55,598 nt of DNA from Patescibacteria group bacterium UBA5738. GTDB taxonomy: Bacteria; Patescibacteriota; Minisyncoccia; Minisyncoccales; UBA5738. The position numbers were made by a program, and so were the translations under genes. The notes under the pieces are model-generated. The model saw nothing but the letters and a program-made list of their open reading frames with translations, ran no database searches and was not told the DNA's origin. This document shows positions 33,098 to 41,384 of the stretch, piece by piece (the first letter of the stretch is position 1; each line of letters starts with the position of its first letter). Where the stretch lies: assembly GCA_002419295.1 (NCBI GenBank), contig DIFW01000005.1, forward strand, positions 1 through 55,598, read 5' to 3'.

Positions 33098-34084
33098 ATG
33101 GCAAATATTGATTACAAGAAAAATTGCAATGAATTATTGGGGTTGCTTGTCCCAAAACAGCGCGAAGTGATTGAGCGCCGTTTTGGCTTAAAAACCGGCA
33201 AGCGCGAAACTTTGGAAGCGATCGGCAAGAGCTATCATATTTGCCGCGAAAGAGTGCGGCAGGTGGAAAAAGCCGCCATGGCCAAAATGAAGAAAAAGAT
33301 TGGGGGATACAAGGATGTTTCCCAATTTTTCAGCCGTTATTTAAAGAATTTCGGCGGAGTGCGCGAAGAGAATGTTTTACTGGAAGAAACGGGCGGCGCC
33401 GAATTCAGGACGCATGCCAATTTCTTGCTTGTTTTGGCCGGCGAATTCATTCATTTCGCCGAGAATGACAATTATAAAAGTTTTTGGGCGGCGGATTCCG
33501 TTTCGGCTGAAAATGCGAAAGATTTTGTTTTGGCCGCCGCTGATTTTTTGAAAGAAAAAAGGGAATTGGCTTCGGCCCGCGAGCTGGCGTCGCTCTCGGG
33601 GATTAAAAAAGGGATTGCCGAATCGTATCTGGGAATTTCATCGCAGGTTCAAAAAAACAAAGACGGATTATACGGCTTGCGCGAGTGGCCCGAAGTGAAT
33701 CCCAAAGGCATTAAAGACAAAATTTATTTACTGTTTAAAAAAAGCCGCGACCCGCTCCATTTCACCGAAGTTGCCAAAAAGATCAACGGCAGTTTGGTGC
33801 AAACCGTGCACAACGAATTGATTCGCGACAAGCGTTTTGTTTTGGTGGGCCGCGGTCTTTACGCGCTGAAAGAGTGGGGTTATGTGGAAGGCGATGTTAA
33901 AGCCGTGATTTTGGATATTTTTAACAGCGAAAACCGGCCGCTTACGCGCAATGAAATTTTGGAAAAAGTGTTAAAACAGCGCCACATCAAGGAAAATACC
34001 GTGTTGATGAATTTGAGCAACAGAAAATATTTTGCGCGCGACGATCAAGGAAGGTATTTGCGGGCGGATGTCCGCGAGGCGTAA
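33098..34084 (+). CDS. Sigma-70 region 4-like regulator with HARE-HTH domains
   Basis: A 328-residue protein. Residues ~10-60 are a sigma region 4 helix-turn-helix (LVPKQREVIERRFGL, RETLEAIGKSYHICRERVRQ). No region 2 is present, so it cannot be a complete sigma factor. The C-terminal half has two winged-helix modules of the HARE-HTH/RpoE-delta type (LHFTEVAKKINGS, and RPLTRNEILEKVLKQRHIK). This architecture is characteristic of CPR genomes, function unknown; it may bind RNA polymerase or DNA. ATG 33098 is chosen over an upstream in-frame start lying in the leader. Confidence 0.8.
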   Translation: MANIDYKKNCNELLGLLVPKQREVIERRFGLKTGKRETLEAIGKSYHICRERVRQVEKAAMAKMKKKIGGYKDVSQFFSRYLKNFGGVREENVLLEETGGAEFRTHANFLLVLAGEFIHFAENDNYKSFWAADSVSAENAKDFVLAAADFLKEKRELASARELASLSGIKKGIAESYLGISSQVQKNKDGLYGLREWPEVNPKGIKDKIYLLFKKSRDPLHFTEVAKKINGSLVQTVHNELIRDKRFVLVGRGLYALKEWGYVEGDVKAVILDIFNSENRPLTRNEILEKVLKQRHIKENTVLMNLSNRKYFARDDQGRYLRADVREA

Positions 34085-34166
34085 TCTTCCAATTAAAGTT
34101 GTCTCGGGTTATAATCAGAGCGTGGGAAGGCGCTTGTTTTTGTTTAGTTGAAAATTTGCCCGGACG

Positions 34167-35477
34167 ATGTTTGAAGAATTATCACAATCCGTTGATTTTG
34201 CATGGAGAATGGTTCTATATTGGTGGTGGTTGCCCGCTTTTTTCGTGCTGGTTAAAAAATTCGATTACTACTGGAATTGGTGGCGCGTTGAATTGTGGTT
34301 TAACACAGTGTGGAAGCCGTTGTTATTGGAAATTAAAATTCCCAAAGAACTGCCCAAGCCGATTAAGGCGATGGAAGCGGTGATGGTGGCTCTGCACGGC
34401 GCGATTTTCAACGCGCCGGATTGGTGGGAGCAATATGTTACCGGCGAACCGCAGACCAGTTTGAAATTTGAAATCGCGGCGGTTGACGGCAAAATCCATT
34501 TCTATGTCCGTTGTTTCGCCGAATATCGCGAGGCGATTGAAGCCGCGATCTATTCCCAGTTTCCCGAGGTTGAAATTGAGGCCGCTTCCGATTATTCGCG
34601 GGCGGTTCCTTATGACATTCCCAACAAAGATTGGAATCTTTTCGGCTGGGACTATAAAATGGCCAAAAAACCGCAATATCCGTTGCCGACCTATGAAAGG
34701 TATGTGGAGCAAAATGTTGAACAAGAAGAGATCGTTGATCCGATCGCTTCGCTGATAGAGGGTTTGGCCAAATTGAAACCCGGCGAACAAATATGGATTC
34801 AAATCAGCGCCAGTCCGATTTATTTCGGGTCCGAAAAAGGCAATGATTTTGTCAAAAAAGCGTTGCGCGAGCGCGATGTGCTGGCAAAACGCGTGGATGA
34901 AAAAAAGAGCGCGCTGAAACCTTTGTGGCAAGAAGCGCTTGATTTTATTATTGAAGGGCCCAAACCCGAAGAGGAAAAAACGCCGGAATTGTTTCCCATG
35001 GAAATGCGTTTGACCACCGGCGAGCGCGAGTTGGTGGAGGCGGTGGAAAAAAAGATCGCCAAGCCGCTGTTTTCCTGTTATATCCGCAACATTTATGTGG
35101 CGCGAAACGACGCGTGGGTCGGGGCCAACTGGCGGTTGATGCTTAATTATTTTAACAATTTCACCAGCGCGGAATTGAATTCTTTGGATGTGTGGGGCAA
35201 AAGCTTGACCAAGGTAAAGCTGTCGCCGGTTCCGTTCCTCAACGATATCGCGCCGCGCCGCGCTTTTGTCAAGAAACGGCGTTTGTTGCGCACTTACCGC
35301 GAACGATATAATTATTATAATCCGTGGCATCATGGCGATGAAGGCGCGGCAATTGTTTTGAATGTGGAAGAGCTGGCGTCGCTTTATCATTTTCCATCGC
35401 AGGCAGTGGCGCCGTCGCCGGGAATTACCCGCACGGAATCGCGCGAAACCGTGGCCCCGGGCAATCTGCCGGTTTAG
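34167..35477 (+). CDS. Membrane-anchored protein paired with VirD4/TraG-like ATPase
   Basis: A 436-residue protein. A Trp/Tyr-rich hydrophobic segment at residues ~14-32 (VLYWWWLPAFFVLV) anchors it; the remainder is soluble with alternating strands and helices (LKFEIAAVDGKIHFYVRC, KPGEQIWIQISASP, MEMRLTTGERELVEAVEKK). I recall this as a protein conserved in Patescibacteria and encoded next to a HerA/TraG-type ATPase (probably the DUF8128 family), without known function. A terminator-like hairpin separates it from the ATPase gene. It may form the membrane part of a DNA or protein transfer machine. Confidence 0.65.
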   Translation: MFEELSQSVDFAWRMVLYWWWLPAFFVLVKKFDYYWNWWRVELWFNTVWKPLLLEIKIPKELPKPIKAMEAVMVALHGAIFNAPDWWEQYVTGEPQTSLKFEIAAVDGKIHFYVRCFAEYREAIEAAIYSQFPEVEIEAASDYSRAVPYDIPNKDWNLFGWDYKMAKKPQYPLPTYERYVEQNVEQEEIVDPIASLIEGLAKLKPGEQIWIQISASPIYFGSEKGNDFVKKALRERDVLAKRVDEKKSALKPLWQEALDFIIEGPKPEEEKTPELFPMEMRLTTGERELVEAVEKKIAKPLFSCYIRNIYVARNDAWVGANWRLMLNYFNNFTSAELNSLDVWGKSLTKVKLSPVPFLNDIAPRRAFVKKRRLLRTYRERYNYYNPWHHGDEGAAIVLNVEELASLYHFPSQAVAPSPGITRTESRETVAPGNLPV

Positions 35478-35498
35478 TTTGGTTTTGTCGATTTTGCG

Positions 35499-35530
35499 CC
35501 AGCAGAAAATTTTTCTGCTGGTTTTGTTAA
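35499..35530 (+). terminator. Terminator-like hairpin
   Basis: CCAGCAGAAAA and TTTTCTGCTGG (35499-35521) form a perfect inverted repeat followed by TTTTGTTAAATTT. It lies 22 bp after the stop of the membrane protein gene. Confidence 0.65.
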
Positions 35531-35552
35531 ATTTGCGGAAAAATTGTATTAT
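35524..35552 (+). promoter_or_regulatory. Promoter of the TraG-like ATPase gene
   Basis: TTGTTA (35524-35529), 17 bp, TATTAT (35547-35552), directly after the terminator-like hairpin and about 28 bp before the ATG at 35581. Confidence 0.5.
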
Positions 35553-35580
35553 AGAGTAATGCCCGTTGGCAATTATTTTT

Positions 35581-37371
35581 ATGGCGGAAAAGGAAAAAAT
35601 CATTTATATCGGCGAGGTTAATTGGCGGCATCAGCGCACAAAATTCGGCATCAAGGATGATGACCGGCGGCGGCATATGTATCTTGTCGGGAAAACCGGC
35701 ATGGGCAAGTCGAGCTTGCTGGAGAATATGGCGATCCAGGATATTTGCGCGGGGCATGGCGTCGCGTTCATTGACCCGCACGGAGAAGCGGCGGAAAGGA
35801 TTTTGGATTATGTGCCGTCATGGCGCGTTAACGATGTGATTTATTTCAATCCCGGGGATGTGGCTTATCCCACGGCGTTTAATGTGATGGAGATTGAAAA
35901 TCCCGAGCATCGCAATTTGATCGCCGCGGGGTTAATGGCCGTGTTCAAAAAGATTTGGCCGGATGTTTGGTCGGCGCGAATGGAATATATTTTAAACAAC
36001 ACCATTTTGGCGCTTTTGGAATATCCCAATTCCACCTTGCTGGGCATTAATCGGATGTTTTCCGATGCGGAATATCGCGCCAGAGTGGTGGAAAAAATCA
36101 CCGATCCGATCATCAGGTCGTTTTGGGTTAACGAATATGCCAAATACAACCAAAAATACGAGCAGGAATCCACCGCGGCCATCCAAAACAAAATCGGCCA
36201 ATTTATCGCCAATCCTCTGATGAGAAACATTATCGGCCAGGTGAAGTCCAACATTGATATGCGCCGGATAATGGACGAAAAGAAAATTTTAATCGTCAAT
36301 ATTTCCAAAGGCATGGTGGGCGAGGACGCGTCGCGGCTTTTTGGCGCGATGGTGATTACCAAGCTTCAGCTGGCGGCGATGTCGCGCCAGAACATTCCCG
36401 AAGAGCAAAGAACCGATTTTTACTGCTATGTCGACGAGTTCCAGAATTTCGCCACGGATTCGTTTGTCAACATCCTTTCGGAAGCGCGCAAATATCGTTT
36501 GTCGCTGATTTTGGCCAATCAATATCTGGGACAGCTGGAAGAAATGAGCGCGTCGGGCAAAAGTTCGCGGGTCAAGGACGCGGTTTTCGGCAATGTGGGC
36601 ACGATCATCGTTTTTCGCGTGGGCGCCGAAGACGCCGAATTTTTGGAGCCGGAATTTACGCCGGAAATCACCATTGAAGATTTTGTCAATCTGGGCAAAT
36701 ATCATATTTATTTGAAGCTGATGATCGACGGCATTACCAGCGCGCCGTTTTCGGCGATGACTTTGCCGCCGATGGAAATAACCGAACCATCCGAAAAAGA
36801 AAAAATTATCCGGATTTCGCGCGAACGCCATAGCGTGCGGCGGGAAATCATTGAAGAGAAAATCGCCAAATGGAGCGGCGAAATGAGCGAAGCCGCGGCC
36901 AAAATTCCGGCGATGGCCGAGGCGGGGAGAAATTCAAACCAGCCCAAGATGTACGAAATTACCTGTTCAATGTGCGGCAAAAAAACCAAGGTGATTTTTG
37001 AACCCGAACCGGGCCGAAAAGTGTATTGCAAGCCGTGTTTGAAAAAAATGCAAAACGGCGATACCCGCGGCAATGACGATGCCGCCGCCAAGGAAGACGG
37101 CGCCGCGCAAAGCAAAGAAAACGACCGCGACGATCGGTGGCGGCAAAAAAGCGCGCCGGAGACAAACGCGGCGGCGGCGATATTCGCGCCGCCGAGAGTA
37201 TCGCTTTCGGATTTGGCGCAAACGAAGCCGGTGCGTTTTGCCGGGCAAAAAGAAGACTTCCCAAAAGACCGTCCCAGAAAAGAGGTGCAAATCAATGAAT
37301 TGAAAAAAGCTCTCAGCGACGCTCTCGGCCGCGGAGAAGATGATGCCGGCGGACGGCAGGATTCAAAATAA
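35581..37371 (+). CDS. VirD4/TraG/HerA-like ATPase with C-terminal zinc ribbon
   Basis: A 596-residue ATPase. LVGKTGMGKSSLLENMA near residue 35 is Walker A, FIDPHGEAAERILDYVP is the conserved strand after it, and DFYCYVDEFQNFATDSF near 280 is Walker B with the TraM-recognition/TraD region. EITCSMCGKKTKVIFE with a second CxxC (YCKPC) forms a zinc ribbon near 460-490, followed by a charged low-complexity tail. No membrane helix is present, unlike conjugative VirD4; the preceding gene may supply it. No relaxase or mating-channel gene is nearby. ATG 35581 is preferred to an upstream TTG. Confidence 0.8.
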   Translation: MAEKEKIIYIGEVNWRHQRTKFGIKDDDRRRHMYLVGKTGMGKSSLLENMAIQDICAGHGVAFIDPHGEAAERILDYVPSWRVNDVIYFNPGDVAYPTAFNVMEIENPEHRNLIAAGLMAVFKKIWPDVWSARMEYILNNTILALLEYPNSTLLGINRMFSDAEYRARVVEKITDPIIRSFWVNEYAKYNQKYEQESTAAIQNKIGQFIANPLMRNIIGQVKSNIDMRRIMDEKKILIVNISKGMVGEDASRLFGAMVITKLQLAAMSRQNIPEEQRTDFYCYVDEFQNFATDSFVNILSEARKYRLSLILANQYLGQLEEMSASGKSSRVKDAVFGNVGTIIVFRVGAEDAEFLEPEFTPEITIEDFVNLGKYHIYLKLMIDGITSAPFSAMTLPPMEITEPSEKEKIIRISRERHSVRREIIEEKIAKWSGEMSEAAAKIPAMAEAGRNSNQPKMYEITCSMCGKKTKVIFEPEPGRKVYCKPCLKKMQNGDTRGNDDAAAKEDGAAQSKENDRDDRWRQKSAPETNAAAAIFAPPRVSLSDLAQTKPVRFAGQKEDFPKDRPRKEVQINELKKALSDALGRGEDDAGGRQDSK

Positions 37372-37380
37372 TTCAACAAT

Positions 37381-38586
37381 ATGAAAAATCTAAAAGACGG
37401 CGATTTCAAAAATAAAAGAGTTTTGGTGCGTTGCGATTTCAATGTCGCGCTTGACGAAAAGGGCGGCGTGGCTGATGATTTTCGCGTCGTTAAAACATTG
37501 CCAACGCTCAAATCTTTGATTAAAAGCGGCGCGATTGTGGCGATAATAAGCCATATTGAAAACGAAGACGGTGCGGTAAGCCTGCGGCCGGTGGCGCGCC
37601 ATTTGGAGATGTTGCTGGGGCGGCCGGTAAAATTTTTGCGGGATTGCGTCGGCGCGAAAACTAAAAAAGAAATCGCGCAAGCCCGCGCGGGCCAGGTTTT
37701 TCTTTTGGAAAATTTGCGTTTTCACAAAGAAGAAAAAGAAAATGACGCCGGATTTTGCCGCAAGCTTGCCGAAAACGGCGATTGCTATGTCAATGAAGCG
37801 TTTTCTTGTTGCCACCGAAACCATGCTTCAATCGTCGGATTGCCGGCGCTTTTGCCGTCTTTCGCGGGATTGCTGCTTTGGGGGGAAATCGAAAATTTGC
37901 AAAAAATACTCAAAAATCCGCCGCACCCCTTTGTGGTAATTGTCGGCGGAATGAAAATTGAAACAAAGGCCAAGCTTATTGCCGGCATTGCCGGCATCGC
38001 CGATCATGTATTGATCGGTTCCAAAATCGGCGAAGCGATTTTGCATCAAAAGCGGCAAATTGCCGGCAGGGATGTTTTTAAACTTGATCCGGAGGCCGCG
38101 GCGATAGAACTCACTTCTCCAAAAATCCATCTTCCGGTTGACGGCGTAATGGCGCTTAAAGATGTTTCCGAGGGTTATTCGCGCACCGCGGCCGTGGGAA
38201 TGATGCGCGGCGAGGAGAATATCTATGATATCGGTCCGGAAACCGCGGAATTTTTTACCGAGATTATCAAAGGCGCGAAAACAATATTTTTTAACGGGCC
38301 GATGGGATGGTTTGAAAAACAGGAATTTTCCGCCGGAACCAAAAGGATTATCGAAGCGATTTCGAGAACGCATGGCGCGTGGCGGGTCGCGGGCGGCGGG
38401 CAGACATTGGAAGCCATCCGCAAATACAAGGCGGAAAATTGTTTTAATTTTCTTTCCACCGGCGGCGGCGCGATGCTGGAGTATTTGGCGGGCAATTCTT
38501 TGCCCGGGATCGCGGCGCTTTCCGGTTTATCGGCCGAAGGCGGAAATAAGTCCACGGTCCCTGTGCCGCCGAAAAAAACAAATTAA
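37381..38586 (+). CDS. pgk: Phosphoglycerate kinase
   Basis: A 401-residue enzyme. VRCDFNVALDEKGGVADDFRV at the N-terminus is split over the substrate-binding motif (usually RVDFNVP), NEAFSCCHRNHAS is the NDAFGTAHRAHAS equivalent, VGGMKIETK is the nucleotide-loop lead-in, and FNGPMGWFE plus AGGGQT form the ATP site. It makes ATP from 1,3-bisphosphoglycerate in glycolysis. Several usually fixed residues differ (CDFNVA, FSCCHR), which fits a fast-evolving CPR lineage. It is 9 bp after the ATPase gene and 1 bp before the DHH gene. Confidence 0.92.
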   Translation: MKNLKDGDFKNKRVLVRCDFNVALDEKGGVADDFRVVKTLPTLKSLIKSGAIVAIISHIENEDGAVSLRPVARHLEMLLGRPVKFLRDCVGAKTKKEIAQARAGQVFLLENLRFHKEEKENDAGFCRKLAENGDCYVNEAFSCCHRNHASIVGLPALLPSFAGLLLWGEIENLQKILKNPPHPFVVIVGGMKIETKAKLIAGIAGIADHVLIGSKIGEAILHQKRQIAGRDVFKLDPEAAAIELTSPKIHLPVDGVMALKDVSEGYSRTAAVGMMRGEENIYDIGPETAEFFTEIIKGAKTIFFNGPMGWFEKQEFSAGTKRIIEAISRTHGAWRVAGGGQTLEAIRKYKAENCFNFLSTGGGAMLEYLAGNSLPGIAALSGLSAEGGNKSTVPVPPKKTN

Positions 38587-38587
38587 A

Positions 38588-39766
38588 ATGAAAACAACGC
38601 AAGAAATTAAAAACTTAAAAGAAGCGGCGCGGCGGATCAAAGCGGCCATTACCGCCAAAGAGCGGATTATTGTTTACGGCGACGCCGATCTTGACGGAGT
38701 GTGCGCGGCGATTATGATTGGCGAAATTATCAAGAACGGCGGCGGCAAACCCGCGGCTTATTATTTTCCCAATCGGGAAAAGGAGGGTTATGGCATCACC
38801 AGAACCGCGTTGAAGAAATTGGGCGCGCTGGCGCCCGCGCTTTTAATCGCGGTGGATTTGGGCATCGGCAATTTTGAAGAAGCCAAACTGGCCCGCGCGG
38901 CGGGATTTTTTACAATCATCATTGATCATCATGAAATTTTGGACGGAGTGCCCGCCGCCGATATCGTGGTGGATCCCAAACAGGCGGATGACGCCTATCC
39001 GTTTAAATTTTTTTCCGCGGCGGGACTGGTGTTTAAACTGGCCGAAAATTTTTTTGAAAATGATTTTTACGGTAATTTGCGCCAAAGTTTTGCCGAATTG
39101 GCGGCGCTAGCGACAATTGCCGATATGATGCCGCGGCAGGACGACAACATTGATATTATCAGCGAGGGGTTGCTGGCGCTCAAACAATCGTTTCGTCCGG
39201 GTTTGCGCGCGTTTTTTGACACCGACGCTTTTTTTGAAAACGATTCGCGCAATTTCAACAACCGGCTCAACAAGATTATCGCGGTGCTGAATGTGCGCGA
39301 TTTGCGCAACGGCGCGCCCGCCGCGTTTGAATTGCTTACCACCGATTCGCTGGCGCGATCCAAAGAGCTGATCCGCGAATTTTTGGAAATCAACAAACTG
39401 CGCCGGCAAAAAATAGAGGGTGCCGTCGCCGAGGTTGAAGCGCTGATCGCCGGCAAAACCGCGCCGATAGTTTTTGAAGGCGCGCGCGAATGGGAAATGA
39501 ATCTTTTGGGTACCATTGCGTCCATTTTAAGCATCAAATATGCCAAACCGATTTTTCTTTACAAGATATTAAACGGCGAAAGCCAAGGCGCGGTGCGCAG
39601 TATTGACGGCATCGACAGCGTGGAATTGATGAAAAAGTGCGCCAATTTATTGATCACTTTCGGCGGGCATCCCAAAGCCAGCGGCTTCCGCCTCAAAACC
39701 GAAAATCTGGAAAAATTCAAAGAGTGCCTGATTGATAACATGCTTGCGCCGGAAAACCGACATTGA
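38588..39766 (+). CDS. RecJ-like DHH/DHHA1 phosphoesterase
   Basis: A 392-residue protein. VYGDADLDGVCAA (~residues 29-41) is motif I of the DHH family, AVDLGIGN is motif II, IIDHHEILDG is the DHH motif, and FGGHPKASGF near residue 365 is the GGH motif of DHHA1. At 392 residues it lacks the OB domain of full RecJ, so it may be a single-strand exonuclease or a nanoRNase/c-di-NMP phosphodiesterase-like enzyme. ATG 38588 is used; the frame is open upstream within pgk but that is a shadow. Confidence 0.85.
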   Translation: MKTTQEIKNLKEAARRIKAAITAKERIIVYGDADLDGVCAAIMIGEIIKNGGGKPAAYYFPNREKEGYGITRTALKKLGALAPALLIAVDLGIGNFEEAKLARAAGFFTIIIDHHEILDGVPAADIVVDPKQADDAYPFKFFSAAGLVFKLAENFFENDFYGNLRQSFAELAALATIADMMPRQDDNIDIISEGLLALKQSFRPGLRAFFDTDAFFENDSRNFNNRLNKIIAVLNVRDLRNGAPAAFELLTTDSLARSKELIREFLEINKLRRQKIEGAVAEVEALIAGKTAPIVFEGAREWEMNLLGTIASILSIKYAKPIFLYKILNGESQGAVRSIDGIDSVELMKKCANLLITFGGHPKASGFRLKTENLEKFKECLIDNMLAPENRH

Positions 39767-39790
39767 CTTTTTTTTTGTTGTTGTTAGAAT
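39763..39790 (+). promoter_or_regulatory. Promoter upstream of truncated NYN gene
   Basis: TTGACT (39763-39768), 16 bp spacer that is mostly T and TTG repeats, TAGAAT (39785-39790). The -35 box overlaps the end of the DHH gene. Confidence 0.5.
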
Positions 39791-39821
39791 TATATCATCT
39801 AAAACCGCCCGCCCTGATTGG

Positions 39822-40256
39822 TTGGCGCGGGAAAGAAAGATTATCAGTATTGGTTATTATATCGGTGCGGTAAGGGCAAGGCAGGACGATATTAAGGGAC
39901 AAAAAATGAGGCGAAGTCAAATCAATCTTTTTAATTTTTTGGGATCCAAGTGCCAAAAAATTGAAATCTATCGCGGATATTTGATGGAAAACGATGGAGT
40001 GTTTCACGAAAAGGGGGTGGATGTGAAAATTGCTACGGATTTATTGGTTGGGGCTTACGAAAATTTATATGATGAGGCAATTATTATTTCATCGGACACT
40101 GATTTAATACCGGCAATGAAAAAGATAAAACAATTAGGGAAAAAAGTGGAATATATCGGTTTTGGCCATCAACCATCGCTAGCCCTGCAAACTTATGCCA
40201 CGATTTCTCGTTTGCTTATAAAAGAAGAATTGGAACAATTTATCTATCGCGATTAA
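39822..40256 (+). pseudogene. NYN-domain (LabA/DUF88-like) RNase lacking its N-terminus
   Basis: The frame encodes the latter two-thirds of a NYN/PIN-like nuclease: KGVDVKIATDLLVGAYENLYD and AIIISSDTDLIPAMKKIKQLGKKVEYIG contain the D-x-K-x-x-x-D and SxDTD acidic motifs. Family members begin with a strand ending in the first catalytic Asp (FIDGxN-like) about 40 residues earlier. Here the frame runs back through SSKTARPDWLARERK into a promoter with no ATG and no such strand. A TTG at 39822 is the only near start. A 5'-truncated remnant or a rearranged gene is likely. Confidence 0.6.
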
Positions 40257-40341
40257 CAATGGAACGCAAAACCGGCAAAAAAGTAGTCAGCGGCAAAAAT
40301 TTCAAATCATTGCCCGGGCGCAATAATAAAAAATCACTAAA

Positions 40342-40371
40342 TTGATAGTCAACGCTGGGGGGGGGTATTAT
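40342..40371 (+). promoter_or_regulatory. Possible promoter before the membrane protein and pilin genes
   Basis: TTGATA (40342-40347), 18 bp including a run of nine G, TATTAT (40366-40371). The G-run makes this stretch prone to length variation. Confidence 0.4.
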
Positions 40372-40396
40372 ATGGATAGAAGGAATCAATTTATTT

Positions 40397-40672
40397 ATGC
40401 TGGAAAATAAAGGGTTTGAATCTGTAGATTTCAGTGATGCTTTGCGCAAAACCGGTGTCGCGCACGGCGGTGTTTTTGTTGGCAAGGAACGGGGTTCGCG
40501 CAAGAATCATAAAAATTTTTTAATATTGGGCATTATAATCATTTCAATTTGCGTGGCCGGGTTTTTCTTTTGGGGTGGGGGTAGTAAGCCGGCAAAAATA
40601 GAAGCGCCCTCGGGTTGGAAGGTTATTTATCCGAAAGACGCGCCGCCTCGTCTTGAAAAATTGCCAAGATAA
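40397..40672 (+). CDS. Small single-pass membrane protein, unknown
   Basis: A 91-residue protein with a basic cytoplasmic segment (GKERGSRKNHKN), one strong membrane helix at residues ~43-60 (FLILGIIIISICVAGFFF), and a short outside tail rich in Pro/Lys. AGAAGGA lies about 12 nt before the ATG. It is 8 bp upstream of the pilin gene, so it may be a pilus-related or envelope protein; no family is recognised. Confidence 0.55.
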   Translation: MLENKGFESVDFSDALRKTGVAHGGVFVGKERGSRKNHKNFLILGIIIISICVAGFFFWGGGSKPAKIEAPSGWKVIYPKDAPPRLEKLPR

Positions 40673-40680
40673 TTTTTTGT

Positions 40681-41193
40681 ATGTTTCCCATGAGGCAAAA
40701 ATCAAAGGGTTTTACTTTAATTGAGCTATTGGTGGTGATTGCCATCATCGGCATTTTGGCCGGTATGGTTTTGGTTTCAATGTCCGGGGCGCGAGGAAAG
40801 GCGCGCGATGCTCGCCGCAAAACGGATATGGCCCAAATACAAAAGGCGTTAGAAATGTATAATGCGACAAATGAAAGTTATCCATCAACAGGTGGCTCTT
40901 GGTGGGGGGTTTGTTCCAATGGCGGCAGCCGGGCCACTTCGGGAGCTAACGCTTACATACCCGGCATTACGCCGACATACATGGGTTCCCTTCCAGTGGA
41001 TCCAGGAAACGATACGAGCGGATGGTCTGGCTATCTGTATCAATCTAACGGACAACAATACAAGCTTTTATGCCATTCGAACGGTCCGGAAAGTTATCCA
41101 ACCGCTGGTCAGCCATTTTATGATCCGGTTCGCCCGACATGGTCGTGGATGTTGTGCAGTCCGGGAAGCACTGTTGCTTGCAATACGTGGTGA
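40681..41193 (+). CDS. Type IV pilin / pseudopilin
   Basis: A 170-residue prepilin. A short basic leader precedes the peptidase site KGFTLIELLVVIAI: cleavage after Gly leaves N-terminal Phe with Glu at +5. The 25-residue hydrophobic helix and the following basic turn (GARGKARDARRKTDMAQIQKAL) are typical of GspG/PilA-like pilins. The globular part contains WGVC and LLCHS, so a disulfide is possible. No assembly genes (pilB, pilC, pilD) are in the window. ATG 40690 is an equally good alternative start. Confidence 0.88.
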   Translation: MFPMRQKSKGFTLIELLVVIAIIGILAGMVLVSMSGARGKARDARRKTDMAQIQKALEMYNATNESYPSTGGSWWGVCSNGGSRATSGANAYIPGITPTYMGSLPVDPGNDTSGWSGYLYQSNGQQYKLLCHSNGPESYPTAGQPFYDPVRPTWSWMLCSPGSTVACNTW

Positions 41194-41239
41194 CATTTAA
41201 AATGGGTGGAAGGAAAGTAGTCCGCTATAATTTCAAGCG

Positions 41240-41296
41240 ATTGGGACATGGTAAATTGTCTAGTGAAATGCAACTTTTCTTTTAAATCGTCCCAAT
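41240..41296 (+). other. Inverted repeat downstream of pilin gene
   Basis: ATTGGGAC (41240-41247) and GTCCCAAT (41289-41296) enclose 41 nt. It could end pilin transcription or fold in an untranslated region; no T-tract follows. Confidence 0.35.
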
Positions 41297-41309
41297 ATTT
41301 TCGCGCCGC

Positions 41310-41379
41310 TTGACAGGTATTTTTATAACATATATAATGTATATGTAATAAAATGATGACATTTTATAACATATATAAT
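41310..41379 (+). promoter_or_regulatory. Promoter with 16-bp direct repeat before second ATPase gene
   Basis: TTGACA (41310-41315), 17 bp, TATAAT (41333-41338) is an exact consensus promoter. TTATAACATATATAAT occurs at 41323-41338, covering the -10 box, and again identically at 41364-41379, six bases before the ATG at 41385. This suggests operator sites for autoregulation. Confidence 0.7.
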
Positions 41380-41384
41380 AAAAA

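Noticed and set aside
34323..35603. Long minus-strand open frame (426 residues) opposite the membrane-protein gene
   Set aside because: It is a shadow of the plus-strand gene, with low-complexity composition, no start signals and no recognisable domain.
35581..37371. Conjugative element
   Set aside because: The TraG-like ATPase stands among core genes, and no relaxase, VirB4 or mating-pair genes are present.
40259..40345. 28-residue basic frame after the NYN remnant
   Set aside because: No Shine-Dalgarno site, no family similarity, and basic composition expected by chance in this A-rich stretch.
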